Below are positions 10,665 through 21,254 of a stretch of DNA of 64,000 nt, in pieces. The notes beneath the pieces were generated by a model. The model searched no databases. It was not told the DNA's origin and saw nothing but the letters and a program-made list of their open reading frames with translations. The translations under genes were made by a program, and so were the position numbers. This DNA is from Spongilla lacustris (taxonomy: Eukaryota > Porifera > Demospongiae > Spongillida > Spongillidae): assembly GCA_949361645.1 (NCBI GenBank), contig OX442429.1, forward strand, positions 2,235,231 through 2,299,230. The letters are read 5' to 3'. Position 1 is the first letter of the stretch. Each line of letters begins with the position of its first letter.

Positions 10665-13130
10665 GGAGACAAAAATCCATTCTAAAAGTGATCTTTAATC
10701 GCAGTCTACATACCAACCCTTCCTTCTACATGTACTCTTCTCCAAGAACAAATATGCTCATCGATTATTTGACTCAATACATACTCATAAACAATACAAC
10801 AATGCCTTAATTATGATTCAGACAGAATGTCTAGACCCTTAGTGAATGCTAATTATAATAATTCAGCTGGCTTGCTCAAAACAACCCATACAAAACCCTT
10901 CTTCCCAGCAGTAAGGCAATACCTCCTTAGCCCCGATCTTCATATGTAGGTAGTATCAAATGACTTTCCTGCCAGGACCTACATGTGCACTGTGTGCTCT
11001 TTGAGGTGTTTGATCAAATGGCATTGCTTTATAAGTTATCACCAATCACATCTCATACAAGAAAGATTTAACCTTCAGTTTTATGCAGCTGCAGTCAATT
11101 TTATAATCTTCCTGTGCAAGGTGTACTGCCTATTTTACCCACTATAGGTTTCAAAAAGACTAATACATACATCCAGTCATTTGTATACAAATGCTAACCA
11201 TCTAGCGAAATTTATATACCACACCAATCTCATCACAAAGGAAGTGCCAAAAAAACCCAACAGGAATCCTATTTCTACACACTTTCAGGGAGATCCTAAA
11301 CACACACGTACAGCCTCAGGGGTCTGGAGGAGTGCTTAAAGCAATTCATATGCTAATGCATGTCAGATGCATATTTTATTTTATACCGGTAGACACATTT
11401 GTATGTCATTTTCAGCTGTTTCAAAAGTAGTCAGGCACACAAACTACCATGATATCCTCACAGTATAGAACTTTCAGACTTAGGTCAATTTCAATTACAT
11501 TTCTCACCTTATCATCATTGTACTCTGATTTAGGTTAACTCTCTAAAATAATTATACGCTATACCCATGTTAAATTCCATTTCAAACCTTCAACTCTTGA
11601 CTCACATACATACTCTTAAAGGTGTCAGATGAAGTGCCTTCTAAAAATCTACATAAGGCTTTTCAAAAGAACTAACATACTTTTCAAAACCCAACAAATG
11701 TAACCCCTACCGCATTCTCAAGCCAATTGACGGCAGTCCAGAAAATTTACATATTCCAATGTGGACTCACATGCTTATTCTTACAGGTGTCTGGTGTAGT
11801 GGGGTTTGTAACCCACAAGCAAGACAATTTTGGTTTTCCATAACAACTAATGTACAGTAAATTTCCCATCATGTGCAAGTATTAAAATGGCATACAATTT
11901 GCCTGTACAAAAATTCATGTGCCAAGCAGCATAAAGTGTGTTATAACCACACGTGCTAACCTCCATACTTTTACCAAGAATTAGCACCGACGCACAATAC
12001 CATTACACCAACAGACTCCCAAATAAACAACTGCTCTTCCCAATTTCACAAACCACAAGGCTACACTAAAGTTCATCCGTAAAAATCTCTAGTTATGCTT
12101 TCCATAGTAATCCAATCACCCATGGCACTGACATACAACAGGACAATATCTAACACCAAACTTGATATCTTACAGGTTTACAACGCCAGTATCATTCCAA
12201 TTTATCACTGTAGCTATAGACAGCTGTGCACAAACAATTAGGGAATGCAAAACACAAGTAAAGGTCTGAAATCCACACACTTTCATGATCAGGTAGGGAC
12301 AAGTGCTGTAATTATAGTTGTATGTTAATAATAACTGACAACAACAGGGCAACACCACAATCATAGTGTAAAATAATGCTATGTTTGGGACGTCCTGTAT
12401 TCATTACAGTGTCATGTGTACATACCATAAGTTATTCAGCAAGTAACTTTCCAGCAATGCGTACTTTAAAACATTTCCTCACAATAACAGGGCAACATGT
12501 AACTTCCCAATCTTTGTATGTAAATGTTACATGCACAGGGTCCTTCATGTTCATCAAAAATGTGCAGATGTTCGGTGCAATGCCACTAAGTTTTTATCCC
12601 CCAACAGTCATTGAAAAATCACAATGAATGCTTATCAGTCAGAGTCTTAACTAGGAACATCATATCTGGCAATGCCACTAAGTTTTTATCCCCCAACAGT
12701 CATTGAAAAATCACAATGAATGCTTATCAGTCAGAGTCTTAACTAGGAACATCATATCTGGCAATCCACTCATCTGAACAAATACTCCAGCTAGGCTTTA
12801 ACAAATACCACAAACACTATTTTGCATCCCCACAGCGGAAAATGTAACACAGCCCCAATCTTAGCCCTTAGTCAAAATAATGCTTTTATAAAACAGCTAA
12901 ATCGTGCTCCTACAAAACTTTTGTAATGAGCACACTTTGCACTTTAAACAACATCTCTCACAAGGGACCATGCATAATAAAGTAGTGTTCCGAGGGGGAG
13001 GACAGTATGCTAGACATTGTATGTTGTTTATAATCTGTAAATCTGTAGTACAGTCATGTAGTGCACTGTCATATCATACTTGCATGTAATAAAGAAAAAT
13101 ATAAAATAATCCTATTGTTATGCGAGGTCA
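10665..13130. other. Interior of the foldback element, no gene recognised
   Basis: AT-rich sequence between the transposase promoter and the right arm. Several short open frames exist without recognisable motifs. It contains the 92-bp duplication at 12577-12760. Confidence 0.5.
12577..12760 (+). repeat. Perfect 92-bp tandem duplication
   Basis: The segment starting GCAATGCCACTAAG at 12577 is repeated at 12669, and a third start (GCAAT) at 12761 then diverges. The copies look identical, so the duplication is recent or an assembly artefact. Confidence 0.9.
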
Positions 13131-15528
13131 CTACCTGTGTAAGGATGTAACATTTCAAGTATTTTATTGCATGGGGTGTGACAATGGGGTAGGTGTTTTG
13201 AGATGATTAATATGGCATGTGAATTTGCATAGCTGGACACTGCATCAGACACTAATAAGAGTGCACGTTTAAGTCAGGAATGGGATTATAATCAATTACA
13301 TTGAAATTATGACAAAGTATTACATTTAGGTTGTTGGTATGTGATGTGTGTGTTGGTTCGAAAGCCTTTAGTTTTGGAGTATCCATTCTTTGTGTGTTTG
13401 TGTGTTTGTGTGTGTGTGTTTATGTGTGTATGTGTATGTGTACGCATTTGTGTGTGATGTGTGGGTGCATGTGTGTTGTTTGTGTTTGATTTTGTGTTTG
13501 AGTGTGTGTGTTAGGATGTAATGTTATGGTTATTCAGAAATTATTTGATATCTGGGTGGGGTGTGACAATATGGTAGGTGTTTTGATATGGCATGTAAAT
13601 TTGCGTAGCTGCATACATGCATGTATGAAGTGGGTTTGTTCTTTTAAGGCACTAATAGTCAGAAATGGGATTATGATCAATTACATTCAATACATATTTA
13701 GCTATAGGTTGTTGGTATGTGATACATGTGTGTTGGTTCAAAAGCCTTGAGTATCACTGGAGGATAAATATTGTATTTGTTCAAACAACTGCTGGAAGAG
13801 AGGTAACTAGCTAGTGTGAATTTAAAAAGTATTGCCCTGTTGCTGTGAGAATATGACGGGTAAAACATATTTGGAAGCCTGAAGGTTTAATCTGGTTACT
13901 AGGTATTTTCCAGTGTTGCATCAGTACAATGTATGTAGGTGATGGGTAGGGTAACCTCACTGGGTGAGAATTATGAATTGGACAACCACACAGTAGAAAG
14001 TAACAAAAGTACCAAACATGGGTTTTTAACAGCTATATTTTGTGAGTGAAGTTATTGGCTCATCCTTCCATGACAAAGTGACATGCTCTTTAGTGACAAA
14101 CAGGCATCTAAGCAGATTGCTTCCATTGCATGAGAATAATACTTTGGAAACACGCAAATGAATTGTATTAAAATACTAAGCTCTAACAGGAAGCATGTGA
14201 ATGTTTATCAAAGCTACTCAACAGTACACCCACCTACAACACCAAATATATATTTTTACAAACAGTATAAATTTGCATGAAACAACCAAGTCAGAATTCA
14301 CTGACACTTGAAGATCATCTCAACATTACATTTAGATCTGAGAATTAGGTGGTATTATTTTACAAGTCATTCCCAGTTGTAAGCGCTAAAGAGTAATCCT
14401 GATGTCGGTGAAACTGCTAGCTCACTCTCATTCTTAATGAACAACGTTGGTTTTAAAACTGATTAGACTTGGTCTTAGCACACATAACAGATTTGAACAG
14501 AAGTCACCATGACTCACAAATACACATACACACCAGTTGAGAGCCATATCTACAGTTCCTATGACATTGAATACTGTTGAAAAGAATGCTCAAACAGTTC
14601 GGCACTTTTTTTCACACACACACACACATCGGTAACTAAACAGCACACTAAGAATTAAGCCTTAGGCTTCAATATTAGTAGGTGCTGTAGGCAGTGTACA
14701 CGCGGCTTCTCTAGTGTTACGGGCATATACCAGTTAGAGCTAGCTGAAAGGATGTATAGTTTGCTTGATGCATGGACTGCACCAATGTGTGCGTGTACCC
14801 GTAGGCCGTGCGTACATTGTATGCCAATAGGCACCCAGTCGTTCGTGCAGCCTTTAACTCACCAACCATTTGCATCGAAGACATTCTCCAGTGTGGTTTT
14901 GTATAACGTAAGGCGAATGACAATTTCGATCTCGTCCACAACACGTAGCAAGAACGCTAATTGGTGCGCACCGCCCGTATGAATGACCTACGGCGGGTGT
15001 ATGTTTTCTTTTACGAAGAGATAGTAATACGGCTAGTTCATTTCTAAAAGCGAGAGATAAGCAGCCGCAGGTACGGTAGTATCTATGATTTCACAAAGAT
15101 GCTAAATTTAAAAAAAACAATTAAAAATTAAGCAATTCGAGGGGGTGGGGCTCAGTGGCACGTGATAATATGCAAGTTGAGGGGTGGAGCTAATATGGTG
15201 CTTTAATGGTTGCGTCACTAGTCTCGGAACGGGACGAGCGTATGCAATGAAGTGTAACGAGTGCGCATGCGTAACCGTGGTGAAATAGTTGTTGCCTCTT
15301 ACTTTCAGTTTAAAAGGTGATAAAAATATGATCATTTTGATTTTGGCTTCGAAACATGTGTCTAAACATGGTTTCACTTTTGTGTATCCTTAATAACTTG
15401 TAAATAAAATGATGTAAACACATTTGCCTAACCTCAAGTTGTTAGTTTCTAAATAATAGATTTTTTTCATACTCCTATCAAAAGTTATTCCCGTTCAAAA
15501 AGCATTGCGTTCTTTCGTGGACACCCGG
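13130..15528 (-). repeat. Right inverted arm of the foldback element
   Basis: Complement of the left arm, ending in CCCGG followed by TATA. Small differences from the left arm (single-base changes, CA-tract length, one fewer internal unit) show the arms are diverging slowly. Confidence 0.85.
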
Positions 15529-15530
15529 TA

Positions 15531-16203
15531 TAAGTCAAGTGCACAAAGTGTAATATGTGAATTGGGGATTGATGCGGATCGAACCGTATTTAACCTATCA
15601 TGCACCATTTTCTTACAAGATTAACGAGAACTGCATGCCGCGTGTAGTGTTTATAATAGTGCCATTACTGATAAATTCTTTTGAAAGTATTATATATATT
15701 TTAGAACAGAATTTTTAAACGACTGATGGAGCGTTTGGAGGGAATTATGTACAGTGTACAACTCACCACTTTTTGTTCCATATTGCATGTGTTATGTTTA
15801 TTCACCCTAGACACATTGTTAAATTGTATAGCCACATCACCAAATGGTTTTAACATCATGAAACAAGCAGCTGTAATAACGAGACTGACTTGCTTGAATC
15901 TATACAGAAATGTTTGGAACAGCATATAGATAATGAGGACACATTTAGTTCAAGTGACTAGATAGGGACTTTAATTTATAATGAGCCGAACAATATGTCT
16001 CATATACAGTATAAAGGCTGACCACAAAACCATGAAGCCATGACAAAGGGTTTCCTGTTTGTCATTGCAACTATATATGTACTACCAAAAATGAGACACT
16101 CCATTTGAAATTTATATCTTTCTCTGTTGGAATTGCATTTGTTCCAAGATCAAACTACACATTTATTGTTGTCACAGTGATTGCAACATATTTTATGTAT
16201 GTA
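15531..16203. other. Spacer between two DNA transposons
   Basis: AT-rich; no gene or repeat recognised. Confidence 0.45.
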
Positions 16204-16607
16204 CAGTGTTCCACACTTAAAGCTTCCAAATCCAAAAAATTTGGTTTTTTGCTTGTAACTTTTCAACCATATGAGTATAAACAAAAAGGATGGGATATTC
16301 AGATTTAGCCATCGTTTCTGAGTAAGATGAACATATTTTTGTTCAATTATTAAGTGTAAACAACAATAGCATATTAATAAATCATAAACGGTTTCAAGTA
16401 CTATTTTGATCGATAACTCATGAAAGGTAATTAGCTAAGCGTTCAAATTTGGGATTCTAATAGTGCTCTGTGCTATCTTTCTTTCTTATCTGTTCGTTGT
16501 CTTAAGTCGCGCCGGTTTTGTAGATCGGTCCAGTTTTGTGATTTTTCGGGGGTACTTAAGCACATGCGATGGTTCGGTCGAATTAGTTTGACTTAAGGTC
16601 TGAAAAT
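16204..16607 (+). repeat. Left terminal inverted repeat
   Basis: Pairs with 18996-19397. It includes the landmark CTTAAGTCG...TTCGGTCGAATTAG, present in both repeats, with point differences and a small deletion between copies. Confidence 0.85.
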
Positions 16608-16767
16608 GAAAACAAATAGTAGCGTAGACCCTATATAATTAGTATATTTTTTATATTTTTTCCCCCACGTATTTGAGTACCCCAAATAGTTTTACAAGTG
16701 TGAAAAAGTTCTAAATTCTTGTCATTTTATTTAATTGAGCGTTTTCCTCCGTATTCTGCGATAAATC

Positions 16768-16775
16768 TGACGTCA
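16768..16775 (+). promoter_or_regulatory. CRE palindrome TGACGTCA upstream of the transposase
   Basis: A perfect cAMP-response-element/ATF consensus about 50 bases upstream of the transposase ATG. The site is seen directly; its use is inferred. Confidence 0.4.
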
Positions 16776-16824
16776 CGTACAAGCGGCCAAATTAACGTCT
16801 TTTATTCGTTCCTTGGAATAGAAA

Positions 16825-18651
16825 ATGGCGTTTGTTGACGATCATTCGGAGTCGATTGCAGCTACCACTGGTACTACGGGTTCTTTTCAGAACCAAACAG
16901 ACGTAGTGATAGATCAACCCACCTGCTCGATTGTTTGCAGACGAAAGCGAGACATGATGGCTGTTATAGCAGAAGCGGGGGCAAACCAAACCTTTCCATC
17001 AAACGACAATGCCAAACGTACCTGCAAAGTGAATTCACTAGCGGCAATTACAGGCTGTTTTACTTCACAGAAGAAACGAATCTCTGATTCAGCGTGTTCA
17101 GAAAGCACAATAAACGTAATTTTCAAAAAACACGAAGAGGTGTTCAAGAAAGGGCTGGACTACCTGCTGAGTTTCATTGAACAAAATGCTTCATTTGAGC
17201 TGCAAAAAGCGTTAGGTATTGTGCTGATGGGAACTGCCATGAAGGACTGGGGAGAGGGTATATGTGATGCAGCTATCAAAGCCTCACAGGTAAGCGGCTA
17301 TTCTGATCGTACCATAAGAAGTTGGATGCAGTCATATATGCAAAGTATTTTTAATGTGTTGTCTCATGGCAATGAGGACATTACAAGTAAGGAAGTTGAA
17401 TACATTCTTTCATCAGAAAGGGGAGAATTTCCTAAATATGAAACACTAGTCCATGACGAAGAGTTTAAAATGCATGCCTGTAGCTACATAAGAAGTAATG
17501 CATGCAAGAAGGGAGAACCAAACTTAACAACAGGAATGTTTTCTGAATGGGTTAATAAAGAATACAACCAAAGTATATCTACTGAGACTGCAAGAAGATG
17601 GCTCCACTCATTTGGATTTAGTCAAGTTCATCATCAAAAGGGTGTCTATTTTGATGGACATGAAAGACAGGATGTTATTCAGCATAGAAGAGAATTTGTA
17701 AGTACTTTATTTGAGCTGGATAAAATAACAATTACAGCAGACAATTTGCATCCAGTTTGTCCAGCTAATGTAAGACCTTTAATTAGAGTAGTGCATGATG
17801 AAAGTACCTTCTATGCAAATTGCGACCAGTCATATTATTGGGGTGATAGTCAAACAAGTGTGCTGAAGCAGAAATCCCTTGGAAATTCTATAATGGTGTC
17901 TGACTTTATTGATGAATGTGATGGATACTTAGAATTTAATGGTAACAAGGCTCGTGTAATGATAGAAGTACATAAAGATGGATATTTCAATAACAATAGT
18001 TTAATGATTCAAGTGGAAAATGCTGTAAAAATTTTTGAAGCAAAGTATCCTCATGCACGTGGACTATTTCTTTTTGACAATGCCCCTTCACATAAAAAAG
18101 TAGCTGATGATCAACTTGATGCTGAAAAAATGAATGTAGGTGTTGGTGGCAAGCAACCAATTTTAAGAGACACTGTTTGGAATGGTGAAATTCAACACTT
18201 GGTACTAGAGGATGGCAGACCTAAGGGAATGAAAATGGTTTTACAGGAGAGAGGAATTGACACTAGGGGAATGAATGCAGACAAGATGAGGAGTACATTG
18301 AAAACATTTGATGATTTTCGAGTACAAAAGTCGATTTTAGAAGAGTATATAGAACAACGTGGGCATCTGTGCTTGTTTTTTCCAAAATACCATTGTGAAC
18401 TAAGTCCAATTGAAAGGGTTTGGTGCCATGCAAAGAAGCATACAAGAGCTTATGCAAATGGAAAGATTAATACATTAAGGAAGATTGTCCCTGAAGGACT
18501 GGAAAGCTGTTCCAAAGAACTTATTTATAAATTTTTTAGAAAGTGTAGAGATTATGAGCAAGCTTACAGAAATGGATCAGATGGAAGTGAGGTAGATAAA
18601 GTAGTTAAAGTATACAAATCACATAGAAGAGTAAGTACTACTAGCAGTTAA
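16825..18651 (+). CDS. Intact DDE transposase, 608 residues, DD-111-E spacing
   Basis: Predicted to excise and insert the surrounding element at TA. Two helix-turn-helix-like regions lie at residues about 140-175 (GYSDRTIRSWMQSYM) and 232-268 (STETARRWLHSFGF). The RNase H-like catalytic core follows: first Asp in VVHDESTF (325), second in LFLFDNAPSH (418), Glu in KYHCELSPIERVW (530). There are 111 residues between the last two acids, against about 34-41 in common Tc1/mariner enzymes. The extra segment (about 466-497, GMKMVLQERGIDTRGM then LRSTL-like spacing) resembles a SAP-type helix pair. The C-terminus carries YKSHRRVS. From memory this matches a DDE endonuclease family common in fungi and some invertebrates, which has PKFHCEL and SHRR motifs. 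The start at 16825 is the first ATG after the inverted repeat and follows a CRE site. No frame break is seen. Confidence 0.88.
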   Translation: MAFVDDHSESIAATTGTTGSFQNQTDVVIDQPTCSIVCRRKRDMMAVIAEAGANQTFPSNDNAKRTCKVNSLAAITGCFTSQKKRISDSACSESTINVIFKKHEEVFKKGLDYLLSFIEQNASFELQKALGIVLMGTAMKDWGEGICDAAIKASQVSGYSDRTIRSWMQSYMQSIFNVLSHGNEDITSKEVEYILSSERGEFPKYETLVHDEEFKMHACSYIRSNACKKGEPNLTTGMFSEWVNKEYNQSISTETARRWLHSFGFSQVHHQKGVYFDGHERQDVIQHRREFVSTLFELDKITITADNLHPVCPANVRPLIRVVHDESTFYANCDQSYYWGDSQTSVLKQKSLGNSIMVSDFIDECDGYLEFNGNKARVMIEVHKDGYFNNNSLMIQVENAVKIFEAKYPHARGLFLFDNAPSHKKVADDQLDAEKMNVGVGGKQPILRDTVWNGEIQHLVLEDGRPKGMKMVLQERGIDTRGMNADKMRSTLKTFDDFRVQKSILEEYIEQRGHLCLFFPKYHCELSPIERVWCHAKKHTRAYANGKINTLRKIVPEGLESCSKELIYKFFRKCRDYEQAYRNGSDGSEVDKVVKVYKSHRRVSTTSS

Positions 18652-18995
18652 GTTGCAGTTTTTGCTGTGAAAGAGTGCAAGTGCAAGATGACTGAAGTCT
18701 GTACTGCTATTGGTGTATATAGTAGAAATTGTGCTTTTATGTCATCATTATCCGGTGTACGTTAATGGTGTTAAGAAGTACATGTAATATTATGCGCGCT
18801 ATACGCGCAGCGCCGCGTTGTGTGACGTGTACAGGAAATACGTGAAACGTCACTTAATGAGCTTGTATTGAAAAAAGGATGTAATTCGTAAGCTTTTACG
18901 CTTTCAAATATTGCTTTACATTATTTGCGCAGATGTGCAGAAAATATTAAAAAATATAGAGATACTACTAGCACTTTATAATCATGTTCCCTAAA

Positions 18996-19397
18996 TTTCA
19001 GACCTTAAGTCAAACTAATTCGACCGAACCATCGCATATGCTTAAGTACCCCCGAAAAATCACAAAACTGGACCGATCTATCAAACCGGCTCGACTTAAG
19101 ACAACGAACAGCTACGAAAGATAGACAGCATACAGCACTATTAGAATCCCAAATTTGAACGCTTAGCTAATTACCTTACGGGAATTATCGATCAAAATAG
19201 TACTTGAAACCGTTTATGATTTATTAATATGCTGTTGTTGTTTACACTTAATAATTGAACAAAAATATGTTCATCTTACTCAGAAACGATGGCTAAATCT
19301 GAATATCCCATCCTTTTTGTTTATACTCATATGGTTGAAAAGTTACAAGCAAAAAACCAAATTTTTTGGATTTGGAAGCTTTAAGTGTGGAACACTG
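18996..19397 (-). repeat. Right terminal inverted repeat
   Basis: Complement of 16204-16607, ending in GGAACACTG followed by TA. Confidence 0.85.
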
Positions 19398-19399
19398 TA

Positions 19400-20570
19400 C
19401 ACCATGCTGAACTAGTCATGTTCATAGTGCATACAAGAACTCCTAATGATTTTGCATAGTTGATAATATTTAGGTATGCCTTATTATCACCATTTGGTGA
19501 CACAAGGTCGATAAGATTTTCAATTTCTTCTCTTGCATTATCAATGACATGGTTAATTGTGATCCAGTTAAAAAATTAAATGCTATTGTGCCATCTGGTG
19601 CATCTTTAATTTCCATATAGTACAGCTGCCACAAGCTAGTAAGTGTATATATTTTTTGCTTTGTAGTATAACAGAACAAAGAGAGGAGAGGAAGAGGTGG
19701 GTGACTGGGTAGGAGAGAGGGGGAGGGAGAGAGAGCAAGGTGTGAGATAGACCTTGTTTTAATTTCATAGGGAATTGTCAATCCACCAATAGCTGCAAGG
19801 TTACTTTGGATCTTCATAGAATTCGGTCAAAGCATTGTTGTATAAAATGTACAAGCAATGGAGATGATAGGTCGAATGATAGTTCGGTGTTCCTGCATTG
19901 CAAATTCTATATGATCTGAACAAATCAATACGGTATATAAAGCTTAGTCATACGTATGAATAGCATATATATACATTCAATTAGAAGCCAAAAATCATTT
20001 GTGACTTGAAAGTTGAAAAGTGTCCCTGCATTAAAGCATCACCCAGGACTATTTACTCACCTTGGGTCTCTTTATTTATGCTGGAGTAACTTGTCCCTCT
20101 AGAGCAATACTTCAAAAGTGTCTTTTTCCATAGTAAAATGTCCCCCTTTCCTGAATGATATACCGGGTCCAGCAAGGACAAATCACTGAATGTAATTTGA
20201 AGTTACAATGTAGTTGGTCAGGACCAACAGAGCTGTAGAATGATGTTAAAACTGTGGAATCAAGTACAGTGTTCATTTCTTGCATGAACTACAAAGTCAT
20301 GCATAGTTCAACTCCTTTAGGATTTTTTTGGTACATCTGTCATACAGGTGTAATGGTACCAGTCATGACACTCTAGTCTGAACCATCAATCATTTTGCCA
20401 TTCTGCAAAACTGAACAAAATATCTCTATGGTGACTACTGAATGCACACGGTCACCAACAGGTAAAGGCTGATCCAGGATTTCCGGAAGGAAGGGTCTAA
20501 TAACTATATTCACAAGGGTCTAATAACTATTTCACAAGGGGAGGAGGTACGAGAGGGGACCCGTGACGGC
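19400..20570. other. Intergenic, no gene recognised
   Basis: AT-rich. A purine-rich stretch at about 19676-19735 creates spurious proline/serine-rich frames on the minus strand. Nothing else is supported. Confidence 0.45.
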
Positions 20571-20578
20571 CAGAGGGT

Positions 20579-20629
20579 CTGGGGGAGCGCAGTAAGCTCC
20601 CCCAGGGGGTACCTGGGGCGAAGCCCCAG
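20579..20629 (+). repeat. Two adjacent strong GC hairpins
   Basis: First hairpin 20579-20605: 10-bp perfect stem (CTGGGGGAGC with GCTCCCCCAG) around a 7-base loop. Second 20613-20629: 7-bp stem CTGGGGC/GCCCCAG closing a GAA loop, giving GGGGCGAAGCCCC. The block is GC-rich in an AT-rich setting and preceded by GGTACGAGAGGGGACCC, so it may be part of a dispersed repeat. Confidence 0.7.
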
Positions 20630-20639
20630 CTGCTGTTTT

Positions 20640-21250
20640 CCTTTTGCGTTCATTTAGCATGATTAAACATACTTTTTACAGTGTAATATTGATAATTAGC
20701 AAGCGCAATATTCGGATTGATTAATAGAAGCCTGCGTGGATAGCGAATAGAAAACTCTTAATTCCTACTGCTTAGCAATTAAATTGGTGACGCAAAGCCA
20801 TTGTGACCGTATGCTGGTCTAAACGACACACACGTTTTACCTTAGTCTTATACATGTATACCTACATGTACGTGATTTAGCTCTACCTGTTTCCTGAGGA
20901 AAACTTTTGATCGCTTAATTCCTTAACTTCACATGAAGGCATGTGACTATTAGGAGATGTAATGAGACTAGAAATGGATACAGGCAGCGCCAGATAAGAC
21001 TGGCTAACATACATAAAAAGGAAGTATATATATACATGTCCATCATGTTACGTAATGCCTGTTCTGCGCATGCTCGCATTACACCACTCCCTCTCTTCTT
21101 TTTAGTGGTGTATATATTGCTCCGTAGCGGTCAGGAGCTTTTCTTGTTCTGGTTGGATATCTGTGTGGAGCTTGTTCCATACGGTCTGGAACTGGTTCAG
21201 GTTGGTCTTATACTGCAGGTAGTTCCATGTGCGCGTCGGTTTCGGTCTCA
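20640..21250. other. Flank on the 3' side of the gypsy remnant
   Basis: The 3' LTR of the minus-strand gypsy element should lie near here, but no matching LTR pair was found by eye. No gene is supported. Confidence 0.3.
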
Positions 21251-21254
21251 TCAT

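Larger units (their letters stand above)
6246..15528. mobile_element. Giant foldback Tc1/mariner-superfamily element with about 2.4-kb inverted arms
   Basis: The two ends are inverted copies: CCGGGTGTCCACGAAAG at 6246 and its complement ending at 15528, each flanked by TA (TATA on both sides), as expected for mariner target-site duplication. The inverted match continues inward for about 2.4 kb on each side with small differences. The centre carries a DD41D mariner transposase on the minus strand (9442-10519) with its own CCAAT/TATA promoter. Most mariner elements are 1.3-2.5 kb with short terminal repeats, so 9.28 kb with arms this long is unusual. A simpler alternative is that the transposase copy is nested inside a non-autonomous foldback element. 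Confidence 0.8.
16204..19397 (+). mobile_element. TA-flanked DNA transposon with about 400-bp inverted repeats and intact transposase
   Basis: The ends are CAGTGTTCCACACTTAAAGC (16204) and its complement ending at 19397, each flanked by TA. The inverted repeats run 16204-16607 and 18996-19397 with scattered mismatches. Between them is one uninterrupted 608-codon transposase. TA target sites and the transposase fold place it with IS630/Tc1/mariner relatives. Complete ends plus an intact gene make this the best candidate for a recently mobile element in the window. Confidence 0.88.

Noticed and set aside
19470..19817. 115-codon Pro/Ser-rich minus-strand frame
   Set aside because: Comes from a purine-rich tract; no splice or domain support.
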